From an uncultured Oscillospiraceae bacterium (GTDB lineage Bacteria > Bacillota > Clostridia > Oscillospirales > Oscillospiraceae), in contig CAJUEG010000015.1 of assembly GCA_910584835.1 (NCBI GenBank), forward strand, positions 1 through 43,554: a DNA stretch of 43,554 bases. The letters run 5' to 3'. Made by a program: the position numbers and the translations under genes. Below the pieces are notes generated by a model. That model searched no databases and had not been told where the DNA came from. It was given only the letters and a program-made list of their open reading frames with translations. This document shows positions 14,868 through 23,133 of this stretch, one piece after another (position 1 is the first letter of the stretch; the number at the start of each line of letters is the position of its first letter).

Positions 14868-15793
14868 GGAATACGTTCATTCAGACCATATCCCGCCTGG
14901 CCCGGGAAGATCCCAAGGTCATGCTGGTGATTGGGGACACCGGCTTTTCCGTGATGGAGCCCTTTGAGGCGGAGTTCGGTCCGCGCTTTGTGAACGTGGG
15001 CATCGCCGAGCAGAGCTTTGTGTCCTTTGCCGCGGGGCTGGCGGCGGCGGGGATGAAGCCCTTCGCCTACAACGTGGTGTCCTTCATGACGCTGCGCAGT
15101 GCGGAGCAGATCATGCTGGACGTGTGCTACCAGGAGAACCCGGTGATCCTGGTGGGGGTGGGCGGCGGGTTCGCCTACGGCACGGCGGGGCCCACCCATC
15201 ACGCCCTGCAGGACATCGCCATGATGCGGGCGTTCCCCAACATCGACGTGTACTGTCCCGCCGACCCGGCGGAGATGGAGGCGGTGATGCTGACGGCCTA
15301 CCGGCGGCAGCGCCCGGCCTACATCCGCATTGGCCGCAGCGTGGACGCGCCCATCCACCAGGGGCCGGTGGTCCAGCCTGTGGAAAAGGCCATCCCCCTG
15401 GCCCGAGGGACGGATGTGGCAATCCTGGCCTGCGGAACCATCCTGCGGGAGGCGGTGCAGGTGCGAAAGCTGCTGGAGGAGCGGGGATGCTCGGTGACGC
15501 TGTACAGCGTGCCCCGGGTGCAGCCGCTGGACGAGGAGGCGGTCCTGGCCTGCGCCGCCGGGCACCGGGCGGTGTTCACCATGGAGGAGCACGGCATCAC
15601 CGGCGGGCTGGGCAGCGCCGCGGCGGAGCTGCTGATGGAGCGGGGACAGCATCCGGCGGTGTTCCACCGGTACGGCGTGCCCGACTCCTTTGCCATGCTC
15701 ACCGGCTCCCGGGATTACCAGCTGGACTACTTCGGCCTGTCCCCCCAAAAGGCGGCGGACGATATGTGGACGCGTTGGAGTGACGGGAAATGA
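14864..15793 (+). CDS. Transketolase-like enzyme, C-terminal (pyrimidine-binding) subunit
   Basis: 309 residues from ATG 14864 (ATGA overlap with the N-terminal subunit gene, as expected for a 1:1 complex). NVGIAEQSFVSFAAGLA holds the catalytic glutamate that activates ThDP; GTAGPTHHALQDIAMMR follows the family, and a C-terminal transketolase domain starts near DVAILACGT. Completes the alpha2beta2 enzyme with the preceding gene. It also overlaps the following methyltransferase gene by ATGA, which places it firmly in the glycan operon. Confidence 0.93.
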   Translation: MRNTFIQTISRLAREDPKVMLVIGDTGFSVMEPFEAEFGPRFVNVGIAEQSFVSFAAGLAAAGMKPFAYNVVSFMTLRSAEQIMLDVCYQENPVILVGVGGGFAYGTAGPTHHALQDIAMMRAFPNIDVYCPADPAEMEAVMLTAYRRQRPAYIRIGRSVDAPIHQGPVVQPVEKAIPLARGTDVAILACGTILREAVQVRKLLEERGCSVTLYSVPRVQPLDEEAVLACAAGHRAVFTMEEHGITGGLGSAAAELLMERGQHPAVFHRYGVPDSFAMLTGSRDYQLDYFGLSPQKAADDMWTRWSDGK

Positions 15794-16980
15794 GCGGCGT
15801 GATTGGAGAAATCTTCGCCCGGTTTGAGCGGGAGCGCCCCCGGCTGGAGCAGACGGTGGACGAACTGAAGGCGGCCCTGGGCCGCTACAGCGGAGTGGCG
15901 CTCTACGGCGCGGGGAGCAGCGGGATTGCCCTGCTGCTGGCCCTTCGGCGGGCGGGCATTGAGCCCCTGTGCTTTGCCGACGGCGCGCCGGAAAAGTGGG
16001 GCACGGTGTGCATGGGGCTGGACGTTGTCCCGCCCCGGGAGCTGGCGGGGCGGTTCGGCGCCAATATTCTGGTGCTGGTGTGCATCAACACGGACGGCCA
16101 GACCTACTGCCGCAGCTTCGACGAGGCCCTGCGGGAGGGCGGCCACAGCGGCGTCCACCAGCGGCTCCATGACTGCGGCTGCGCCAATGTGGTGGACTAT
16201 ATCGCCCTGCGGCGGTGTTTCGCGCTGTTCCGGGGGGACAATACGGGGAACCTGCCCTCCTGCCCGGATGTGGACTGCCTGGTGGAGCACCGGGAACGGA
16301 TTGAACAGATCTATGAGCGGCTGGCGGACGGGCAGTCCCGGGAGGTCTACGCCAATATTCTCACCTTCCGGCTGTTCGGGGAGGGGCCGGAGATCCCCAC
16401 CCTGGCCCAGGAGGAGAAGTATTTCCCCAAGGAGCTGCTCACGCCGTCCGCCGGGGAGCACTTTGTGGACTGCGGGGCGTTCGACGGGCAGACCCTGCGG
16501 GATCTGCTGGCGCTGACCGGGAATCGGATCGGGGCCTATTATGGTCTGGAGCCTGACCCGGCCAATTTCCAGCGGCTGGAGCGGTTCGCAGCTCAGCTGC
16601 CGGAGGAGCTGCGGGGGAAGGTGGAGCTGTCCCCTTGCGCGGCGTGGAGCGGGGCGGGTGAAATCCCGCTGTACGCCCTCCACGGGCCGGGGAGCTTTGC
16701 CGCGCCCTACGGCGGCACAACGGTGGATGCCGCGACCATTGACAGGCTGCTGGACGGCCGGCGGGCCACGGCCATCAAGATGAACATTGAGGGCTCGGAG
16801 CTGGCCGCGCTGAAGGGGGCGCGGGAGACCATCCGCCGCTGGCACCCCAGGCTGATGATCGCGGGGTACCACAAGACCTGGGACTTCTGGGAGGTGCCGG
16901 AGCTGATGCTGGAGGCGGGGTATACGGTGTACCTGCGATCCTATATGCACCATTTGTCGTTTGTATTTTATGGGCTGTAA
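15790..16980 (+). CDS. FkbM-family methyltransferase with N-terminal Rossmann-like domain (1 of 3)
   Basis: 396 residues. An N-terminal nucleotide-binding-like domain begins VALYGAGSSGIALLLAL (about 37-53); the C-terminal FkbM domain has VDCGAFDGQTLRDLL (SAM glycine motif), YGLEPDPANFQRLE (acidic ribose loop) and IKMNIEGSELAALKGA. FkbM enzymes O-methylate sugars and polyketides. It is the first of three paralogues here; all share the order Rossmann-FkbM and an ending with DFWEVP-like and VYLRSY blocks. GC-rich like its upstream neighbours, unlike the two later copies. Low-GC DNA starts just after it. Confidence 0.88.
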   Translation: MSGVIGEIFARFERERPRLEQTVDELKAALGRYSGVALYGAGSSGIALLLALRRAGIEPLCFADGAPEKWGTVCMGLDVVPPRELAGRFGANILVLVCINTDGQTYCRSFDEALREGGHSGVHQRLHDCGCANVVDYIALRRCFALFRGDNTGNLPSCPDVDCLVEHRERIEQIYERLADGQSREVYANILTFRLFGEGPEIPTLAQEEKYFPKELLTPSAGEHFVDCGAFDGQTLRDLLALTGNRIGAYYGLEPDPANFQRLERFAAQLPEELRGKVELSPCAAWSGAGEIPLYALHGPGSFAAPYGGTTVDAATIDRLLDGRRATAIKMNIEGSELAALKGARETIRRWHPRLMIAGYHKTWDFWEVPELMLEAGYTVYLRSYMHHLSFVFYGL

Positions 16981-17010
16981 AATACACCTATTGATGGAGG
17001 AGCATAGCCT

Positions 17011-18168
17011 ATGCTTGATGTGATGAAAATATTGAATAATGTTTCAAATGAAGTGGCAAGACGCAAAGAGCGAAAAGAGGAGCTTGCAAGGCGGTTTGAA
17101 CTGCACAAAGCAGAAATTGTTATCTATGGGCACGGCTATTTGGGTGTTGAGCTTGGCAAGGGATTAGAGCACGAAAACTGGCCGGTTCGATATTTTCTGG
17201 ATGCGAATAAGCCAACGGATTTCAGCCAAAAGAATATAAATCTGAAGGAAGCCAATCGGTATTTGTCCCCTGATGCGATTATCATTGTTGCTATATACAA
17301 CATTTATTTAGAGTACCCATCCATACGCACCCAGCTGGAGGCAATGGGCTTTAAAAATATCATGAGCGTCCTTGACCTGCGGGTGTGGCCCGAGCTGTTC
17401 CAGGGGGGACACATTCATGACACGCTGAGCTGGGACATTACGCATATTCCCGGGGGACTGGTGAACGAAGCTTATTTACTTATGGAGGATGAGGCTTCCC
17501 AAAAAACTTATAAGGAATTGCTGGACTTTTTCCTCTCTGATCGAGATATAAAGTTTACGCTCTGCCCGGCGGAAAAACAGTATATGCCGGATGCAATATA
17601 TCTTCCGGCAGAAAATGAACGTATTATAGACTGCGGCGCATACAATGGCGACACTATGCGGGCTTTTTATTCGAGGCTGGGAACGTGGTGTTCCTATACG
17701 GGGATTGAGCCTGATTTACATAATTGGGAGGAATTAAACGCCTCGATTCAGATCAGCCTGCCCAAGGGGCTGGCGGAACGGACAAAAACAATTTGTGCGG
17801 CAGTATCGAATAAACCGGGAAGCGCGGCCTTTTGTACCAGCGGAAATACAACCAGCCATATTTCAGAGGGGCCGGTACACAATGTCCCTGTTATAACGCT
17901 GGATGACGCTATTCAGGAGCCGGTTTCTTTCATAAAAATGGACATAGAGGGCTTTGAACTCCGCGCCCTACAGGGCGCGGAGGGGTTGATTCGCAAGAAT
18001 CAGCCCCTCCTGGCAATCTGCGGCTACCACCATCAGGCAGATTTGTGGGAGATTCCGCTGTATATGAAAAAACTCCTGCCGAACCACAAAATTTATCTGA
18101 GAAACTATGCCGGGATCATAGAATATGTTTTTTATGCTGTTCCAGAGAACAGGGTGCTGCTCAAATGA
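17011..18168 (+). CDS. FkbM-family methyltransferase (2 of 3), AT-richer
   Basis: 385 residues from ATG 17011 with TGGAGGAG at about 16995. Domain order matches the previous gene: EIVIYGHGYLGVELGKGL near the N-terminus, then DCGAYNGDTMRAFYSRLG, GIEPDLHNWEEL and IKMDIEGFELRALQGAEGL, with QADLWEIPLY and IYLRNYAG at the end. Codon use is clearly AT-richer (many AAA, ATT, TTT) than the genes before it, pointing to a separate origin. Probably methylates a sugar hydroxyl of the glycan; which one cannot be told. Confidence 0.87.
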   Translation: MLDVMKILNNVSNEVARRKERKEELARRFELHKAEIVIYGHGYLGVELGKGLEHENWPVRYFLDANKPTDFSQKNINLKEANRYLSPDAIIIVAIYNIYLEYPSIRTQLEAMGFKNIMSVLDLRVWPELFQGGHIHDTLSWDITHIPGGLVNEAYLLMEDEASQKTYKELLDFFLSDRDIKFTLCPAEKQYMPDAIYLPAENERIIDCGAYNGDTMRAFYSRLGTWCSYTGIEPDLHNWEELNASIQISLPKGLAERTKTICAAVSNKPGSAAFCTSGNTTSHISEGPVHNVPVITLDDAIQEPVSFIKMDIEGFELRALQGAEGLIRKNQPLLAICGYHHQADLWEIPLYMKKLLPNHKIYLRNYAGIIEYVFYAVPENRVLLK

Positions 18169-19157
18169 ATCAGGCGGATTTATTACGGGACGTTGGCTGC
18201 GTTGCGGCATTGGAGCTTCCGTGGGACCGGCTGAGGAACAAGCGCATCTTTTTAACAGGCGCGACCGGTTTTATCGGCGGCTATCTGGCCAAGGCGCTGT
18301 GCTGGTTGGACTGCGGGCTGTCACTGGGCCTTGAGGTATACCTGCTTCACCGGACCCATACAGCTCCCGCCTTTTCAGCGTCTTGCGTCCATTGGATTTC
18401 AGGGAATATTACCGGGGATTTCATCCCAGGGGAACTCCGCCCGGATATTATAATCCACGCAGCCAGCCCGGCTAACTGGCGGTCGGTCTGCGCCGATCCC
18501 GTTGGAGTTGTGGACTGTAATATTTTAGCCACCCGGTACCTGCTGGAGCGCGCCCGGAGAGATGGTTCGACGCTGGTATTTTTCAGCAGCGGCGAGGTTT
18601 ATCAACGGGAACCTGGAAGGATCGCGGAGAAAGCTGCCCCTGACTTGGTGCAAAACGGCGCTCTCTCCCTCTACGGAAACTGTAAGCTGGCCGGCGAGCT
18701 GTTGTGCGAAGAATATCGCGGGAAATATGGAGTGGACAGCCGGATACTTCGGCCGTTCTCTGTGTTTGGGCCGGGGGAGCCGCTGGCGTCGGGGCGGTGC
18801 TTCACAGACTTTATACGCCAGGCGATGGAGACCCGTAGGATTCAAGTGAATGGTCCCGGGACACAGCTTAGGAGCTTTTGCTATTTATCGGATTTTGTGA
18901 GCGGCCTGTTTCATGTATTGCTGGACGGGGAAAGCGGCGCTTATAACATAGGCAACGAAGACAACACCTGCTCAATCCTGGAGCTTGCCGGACAAATAGC
19001 CGAAATTGCTGGAAATGCAGACGTGATAGGCCCTCTCTTCACGAATAGTCAGGTGGATTCGTTCGTACCGGACACCTCAAAGCTCCGGCAGCTTGGCTGG
19101 CGGCCCCAGGTCAATCTACAGGAATGTATCAGACGGTGCATGAACAGCTATCGGTAA
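18165..19157 (+). CDS. SDR-family NAD(P)-dependent sugar-nucleotide epimerase/reductase
   Basis: 330 residues from ATG 18165, ATGA overlap with the previous gene. IFLTGATGFIGGYLAKAL is the nucleotide-binding motif, HAASPANW and VFFSSGEVYQRE the core strand and Ser, LYGNCKLAGELL the YxxxK pair, and LRQLGWRPQVNLQEC a typical epimerase tail. Family members epimerise, dehydrate or reduce nucleotide-linked 4-ketosugars. Next to an acetolactate-synthase-like ThDP enzyme it could be the partner that reduces a branched ketosugar, as YerF does after YerE in yersiniose synthesis; that assignment is inference from context. Confidence 0.85.
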   Translation: MNQADLLRDVGCVAALELPWDRLRNKRIFLTGATGFIGGYLAKALCWLDCGLSLGLEVYLLHRTHTAPAFSASCVHWISGNITGDFIPGELRPDIIIHAASPANWRSVCADPVGVVDCNILATRYLLERARRDGSTLVFFSSGEVYQREPGRIAEKAAPDLVQNGALSLYGNCKLAGELLCEEYRGKYGVDSRILRPFSVFGPGEPLASGRCFTDFIRQAMETRRIQVNGPGTQLRSFCYLSDFVSGLFHVLLDGESGAYNIGNEDNTCSILELAGQIAEIAGNADVIGPLFTNSQVDSFVPDTSKLRQLGWRPQVNLQECIRRCMNSYR

Positions 19158-19170
19158 AGGGAGCGATAGA

Positions 19171-20895
19171 ATGACAGTTTCCGAATATATCTTCGATTTT
19201 CTGCAAAAAAAGGGCTGCGATACCGTTTACATGGTGTCCGGCAGCTCCGCCATGTGGCTGACCGACGCCCTCCGGCGCAACGAGGCATTGAAAGCGGTCT
19301 GCTGCCACCACGAGCAGGCGGCGGCCATGGCGGCGGACTGCTATGGCCGCACCCGGGGCGTCCCCGGCATATGCCTAGCCACCATCGGGCCCGGGGCCAC
19401 CAACGCCATCACCGGCGCGGCGGGGGCCTTTGTGGACTCTTCCCCCATGTTTGTGCTCACCGGGCAGGCCAATTCCCGGCTGATCCGATATGAGATGGAC
19501 ACCGGCATCCGCCAGCACGGCACCCAGAGCCTGAACCTGGAGCCCATCGTGTCCCCCATGGTGAAATACTTTGCCTGTGTGCTGGAGCCGGGGGACATCC
19601 GCCGGGTGATGGAGCAAGCCTGGCACGAGGCTATGGATGGCCGGAAGGGGCCTGTGTGGATCGACGTGCCGGTGGACGTGCAGAATAAGCCTGTCCCGGA
19701 TGAGATGGAGGGGTTCCACGCCCCCGGCCAAGCACCGGAATGCATGGATTTGTCCGCGGCGGCCCAGGGACTTGCCAGGGCAGAAAAGCCACTGATTCTG
19801 GCCGGGGGCGGCGTGCGGGGCGCCGGGGCGGCGGCGCTGCTGGCCCGTTTGTGCCAAACGCTCCAAATCCCGGTGGCCACCTCCCGGGGCGGCATTGACG
19901 TGATCGCCTCCGACTCCCCGTATTTTGTGGGCAGGCCCGGGAGCTATGGCGACCGCGCGTCCCATTTTGCCATCCAGCAGTGCGACTACCTGCTGATTCT
20001 GGGCAGCCGCCTGTCCATCTCCACCACCGGCTACTATCCCCAGCGGTTTGGGCAGAACGCCTATAAGGTGATGGTGGACATCGACCAAAAAGAGCTGGAC
20101 AAGCCGGGCGTGCCGGTGGATTGGAAGATTTCCATGGACGCCGGAGCGTTTTTGGAGCGCCTGCTGGGCTGCTGCGCGGGGCTGGAGCCCGCGGATCATT
20201 CCCCGTGGCTGTCCCACTGCCGGGAAATGCGGCGGCAGTATCCCAACGTCCTGCCCGGCTATGCCCAGGAGCGGCCCTTGAACAGCTACCACGTCTCAAG
20301 GCTGCTCTCCCGGTGCGCCTCCGCGGACTGCGACATTGTGGTGGACACGGGCAGCGTCTGCAATATCGTCTCCCAGAGCTGGGAGCTGAAAGAGGGCCAG
20401 CGCTACCTGATCTCCGGCGGCCTGTCCGCCATGGGCTTCTGGGCAGGGGCCATCGGCGCGGTGCGGGAGGGGCGGCAGGTGCTCGCCCTGTCCGGGGACG
20501 GCAGCGTGCAGATGAATGTGCAGGAGTTTGCCACCCTGCGCTACAACCGGCTGCCTGTCAAGCTTTTTGTGTTCCAGAATAGCGGCTATATGCTCATCCG
20601 GCACAATCAGCACAACTACATGAACGACCGCTTCCTGGGGGTCGGCCCGGACAGCGGCCTGGAGACGCCGGATTTCTGCAAGGTGGCGGCGGCCTATGGC
20701 CTGGACAGCTGTGAGCTCACCGCGGATGATGATCTGGAGTCAGCGTTTCAGGAAATTCTGGCAAAGGACGGGCCGTTTGTGTGCCAGCTCCGGGTACAGG
20801 AATTTGGGGAAATCGCCCCCAAAATCGCCTCCCGGGTTATGCCGGACGGGTCGCTCAAAGCGGCGGAGTTTGACGACCTTTATCCTTTTTTGTGA
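19171..20895 (+). CDS. ThDP-dependent enzyme of the acetolactate synthase family
   Basis: 574 residues, the normal length for this family, from ATG 19171 with an AAAGGGA site. CHHEQAAAMAAD has the catalytic Glu48; GATNAITGAAGAFVDSSP is the family's N-terminal block; Gly442-Asp443-Gly444 starts the GDG-N ThDP/Mg motif, ending in FVFQNSGY. No small regulatory subunit (ilvN) and no other branched-chain amino acid gene is nearby, so a catabolic or ilv role is unlikely. YerE, an acetolactate-synthase homologue, adds a two-carbon unit from pyruvate to a CDP-4-ketodeoxyhexose; the CDP-ketosugar genes here make a similar job plausible. GC-rich, between two AT-richer stretches. Confidence 0.88.
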   Translation: MTVSEYIFDFLQKKGCDTVYMVSGSSAMWLTDALRRNEALKAVCCHHEQAAAMAADCYGRTRGVPGICLATIGPGATNAITGAAGAFVDSSPMFVLTGQANSRLIRYEMDTGIRQHGTQSLNLEPIVSPMVKYFACVLEPGDIRRVMEQAWHEAMDGRKGPVWIDVPVDVQNKPVPDEMEGFHAPGQAPECMDLSAAAQGLARAEKPLILAGGGVRGAGAAALLARLCQTLQIPVATSRGGIDVIASDSPYFVGRPGSYGDRASHFAIQQCDYLLILGSRLSISTTGYYPQRFGQNAYKVMVDIDQKELDKPGVPVDWKISMDAGAFLERLLGCCAGLEPADHSPWLSHCREMRRQYPNVLPGYAQERPLNSYHVSRLLSRCASADCDIVVDTGSVCNIVSQSWELKEGQRYLISGGLSAMGFWAGAIGAVREGRQVLALSGDGSVQMNVQEFATLRYNRLPVKLFVFQNSGYMLIRHNQHNYMNDRFLGVGPDSGLETPDFCKVAAAYGLDSCELTADDDLESAFQEILAKDGPFVCQLRVQEFGEIAPKIASRVMPDGSLKAAEFDDLYPFL

Positions 20896-20909
20896 AAATG
20901 GGAGATATC

Positions 20910-22064
20910 ATGCAATCAAAAGAGCTGTGGGAGCGGACTTGCTTTCCCCTAAGAAAACACCAAAAGCAGCATCTACCTATCCAGCTTGACAGGCAAGACC
21001 ATATCGTACTTTATGGAGCTGGATACGGTGGATTGATGTTTTTGGAACTGCTCCGCCGTCAGAGCCTGGAGCCGGAGTGCTTCCTGGATTCGTCACCACA
21101 AAAACAGGGGCGAACCATCATGGGGGTTCCGGTCTGGGCGCCAGGGCAGATCATGGTGCAGAATGCCACAGTCATTGTCTGCCTGTTGGAGATGGACAAG
21201 GTGTTTCAGCAGGTCAGAACGCATCTGGCAGAGCTGGGCTGTCAAGCAGTGTACCATATGTATGAACTGCGGGAAATCCGTACTCTGTTTCGAGAGCAGC
21301 CGCTAATCATTGCTCCCAACCGGGATCTGCTCTGGGAAAACAGGGAGTTGCTGTATCAGGTTGCTCAGATGTTGGAGGATGAGCTGTCCAAGCAGACGCT
21401 CACCTCAATTTTAAGATTTTTATGGAGCGATCTGAGTGAACGGATTCCAGCCCTGTCCATAGAGGATCAATATTTTGCGAGTGATGTATATTCCCTTGGT
21501 GAAAACGAAATCTTCGCCGACTGCGGAGCTCATGTGGGAGAAATTTTTCATCAATTTCTGCGCCGTTGCTGCGGACAGTTTGACAGTTACTGGGCGTTTG
21601 AGCCGGACAGCCAAAACATCCACAAACTGAAGGAAAACTGTCCACCGGAGTACCAGCAGAAACTTATCATCCGCCACACCGCCTTAGGAGATACACCGAA
21701 AATTGTCCGAGTGAGGAATTACGATGGGAGTAATTCCATTATCCGAGAGGATGGCGAGGAAGCGGTATCCTGCGCCACATTGGACAGCCTTGCGGAGGAA
21801 CTACATCCTACGATTCTCAAAATTGATGTGGAGGGCTGGGAATCCCGCCTGTTGGACGGGGCCGAAATGATCATCCGCCGGAATAAACCGATAATCGCAA
21901 TTGCGGTATACCACAGAGAACAAGATTTTTGGGAAATCCCGCTGCGATTGAAAGGGCTGGTTCCGGACTACCGATTCTACCTACGCAGCTATCTAAATAT
22001 AGCGGAAACGGTATTATATGCAGTCCCTCCGGGACGCCTGAAGCAGGAGGAGCATGGAGTATGA
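20910..22064 (+). CDS. FkbM-family methyltransferase (3 of 3)
   Basis: 384 residues from ATG 20910, taken because GGGAG lies 6 bases upstream; GTG 20892 and ATG 20898 are in frame and would overlap the previous stop. Same build as the other two: HIVLYGAGYGGLMFLELL, then EIFADCGAHVGEIFHQFL, FEPDSQNIHKL and LKIDVEGWESRLLDGAEM, ending QDFWEIPLRL and FYLRSYLN. It has diverged well past a recent duplicate. AT-richer than the ThDP gene before it. Overlaps the next gene by ATGA. Confidence 0.87.
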   Translation: MQSKELWERTCFPLRKHQKQHLPIQLDRQDHIVLYGAGYGGLMFLELLRRQSLEPECFLDSSPQKQGRTIMGVPVWAPGQIMVQNATVIVCLLEMDKVFQQVRTHLAELGCQAVYHMYELREIRTLFREQPLIIAPNRDLLWENRELLYQVAQMLEDELSKQTLTSILRFLWSDLSERIPALSIEDQYFASDVYSLGENEIFADCGAHVGEIFHQFLRRCCGQFDSYWAFEPDSQNIHKLKENCPPEYQQKLIIRHTALGDTPKIVRVRNYDGSNSIIREDGEEAVSCATLDSLAEELHPTILKIDVEGWESRLLDGAEMIIRRNKPIIAIAVYHREQDFWEIPLRLKGLVPDYRFYLRSYLNIAETVLYAVPPGRLKQEEHGV

Positions 22065-23020
22065 AGTACATCACCCTGTCCAACGGAAAAAAGTTGTCAA
22101 AAATTGGATTGGGCGTAAGCCGGTTCGGTACACGGATACCTGATGAGCTGGCCAGCGAGATGCTGAGGCGATTTCTTGCCGCGGGAGGAACCTTGATCGA
22201 CACGGCAAGGAATTACTATGAATGGGTAGAAAACGGCCGGGGGAAAAGCGAGGAGTTTCTGGGCCGGTGGATGGAGGAAAATGGATGCCGGGAGCAGGTC
22301 GTGCTATCCACAAAGGGTGGAGTATCCAATGAGGGAAAGCAGTTCCGTGTAGATCTATCCCGTGACGGGTTATTGACTGAACTGCGGCAAAGCCTGGAGG
22401 CACTGCGGACGGACTATCTGGATATTTATCTTCTGCACCGGGATGAACCGAATCGGCCTGTGGAGGAGATCATGGACAGCCTTCAAGAGCTTGCTGATAT
22501 GGGCCGGTGCGGGAATATTGGTGTGTGCAATTGGCGTTGTGATCGGATTCAAGCAGCAAATCATTACGCAGAACACCACAGACTGCTCCCCATCCGATTT
22601 GTGCAAACATGGTGGTCTATCGCTTCCTATACTGAGACGATGTGGGACGACCCAACAACAACCCACATGGATCAGGAAACCGCTGAATATTGCAAAGAAC
22701 ATGAGTGCATTGCCATGGCTTACACAGCTCAAGCAAAGGGATTCTTCCAAAAGGCCTGCACGATGGGGATGGATCGGCTGGAACCCATGCTAAAACACCG
22801 GATGCTAACCCCGGAAAATTTAAAAAAGCTGGAAAGGCTCCAGGCCTATTGTGCAGAGACAGGCTGTTCGCCGACAGATATTGTTCTGGGCTACATTACG
22901 TCCAATCCATTGAATGGGACGGCGTTGGTCAGCTGTTCTTCGCTGGCACAGCTGGAAGACATTCTTGAAAGTGCGGATTATGTGCTGGCGGAGGACATTG
23001 TTGGGCAATTTGACAGTTAG
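22061..23020 (+). CDS. Aldo/keto reductase
   Basis: 319 residues from ATG 22061 (ATGA overlap). The catalytic tetrad is visible: Asp48 in IDTARNYY, the following Tyr (52/53), Lys85 in LSTKGG and His126 in YLLHRDEP; IGVCNW is the family strand, and the C-terminal NADPH site is near ALVSCSSLAQLEDIL. It reduces an aldehyde or ketone with NAD(P)H. Candidate substrates in this operon are the 4-ketosugar nucleotide and phosphonoacetaldehyde; reduction of the latter would give 2-hydroxyethylphosphonate and would explain the missing transaminase. That is speculation from context. Confidence 0.88.
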   Translation: MKYITLSNGKKLSKIGLGVSRFGTRIPDELASEMLRRFLAAGGTLIDTARNYYEWVENGRGKSEEFLGRWMEENGCREQVVLSTKGGVSNEGKQFRVDLSRDGLLTELRQSLEALRTDYLDIYLLHRDEPNRPVEEIMDSLQELADMGRCGNIGVCNWRCDRIQAANHYAEHHRLLPIRFVQTWWSIASYTETMWDDPTTTHMDQETAEYCKEHECIAMAYTAQAKGFFQKACTMGMDRLEPMLKHRMLTPENLKKLERLQAYCAETGCSPTDIVLGYITSNPLNGTALVSCSSLAQLEDILESADYVLAEDIVGQFDS

Positions 23021-23133
23021 GCCCTCCACAATGGATCGTATGAAGGCAAGCGCATCACAGGCTTGAATGCTTATGATATGTTGTGCTTTTGCCTGGCATG
23101 ACAAACGCCTACACCTGTAAGGAGGGAACAGCA

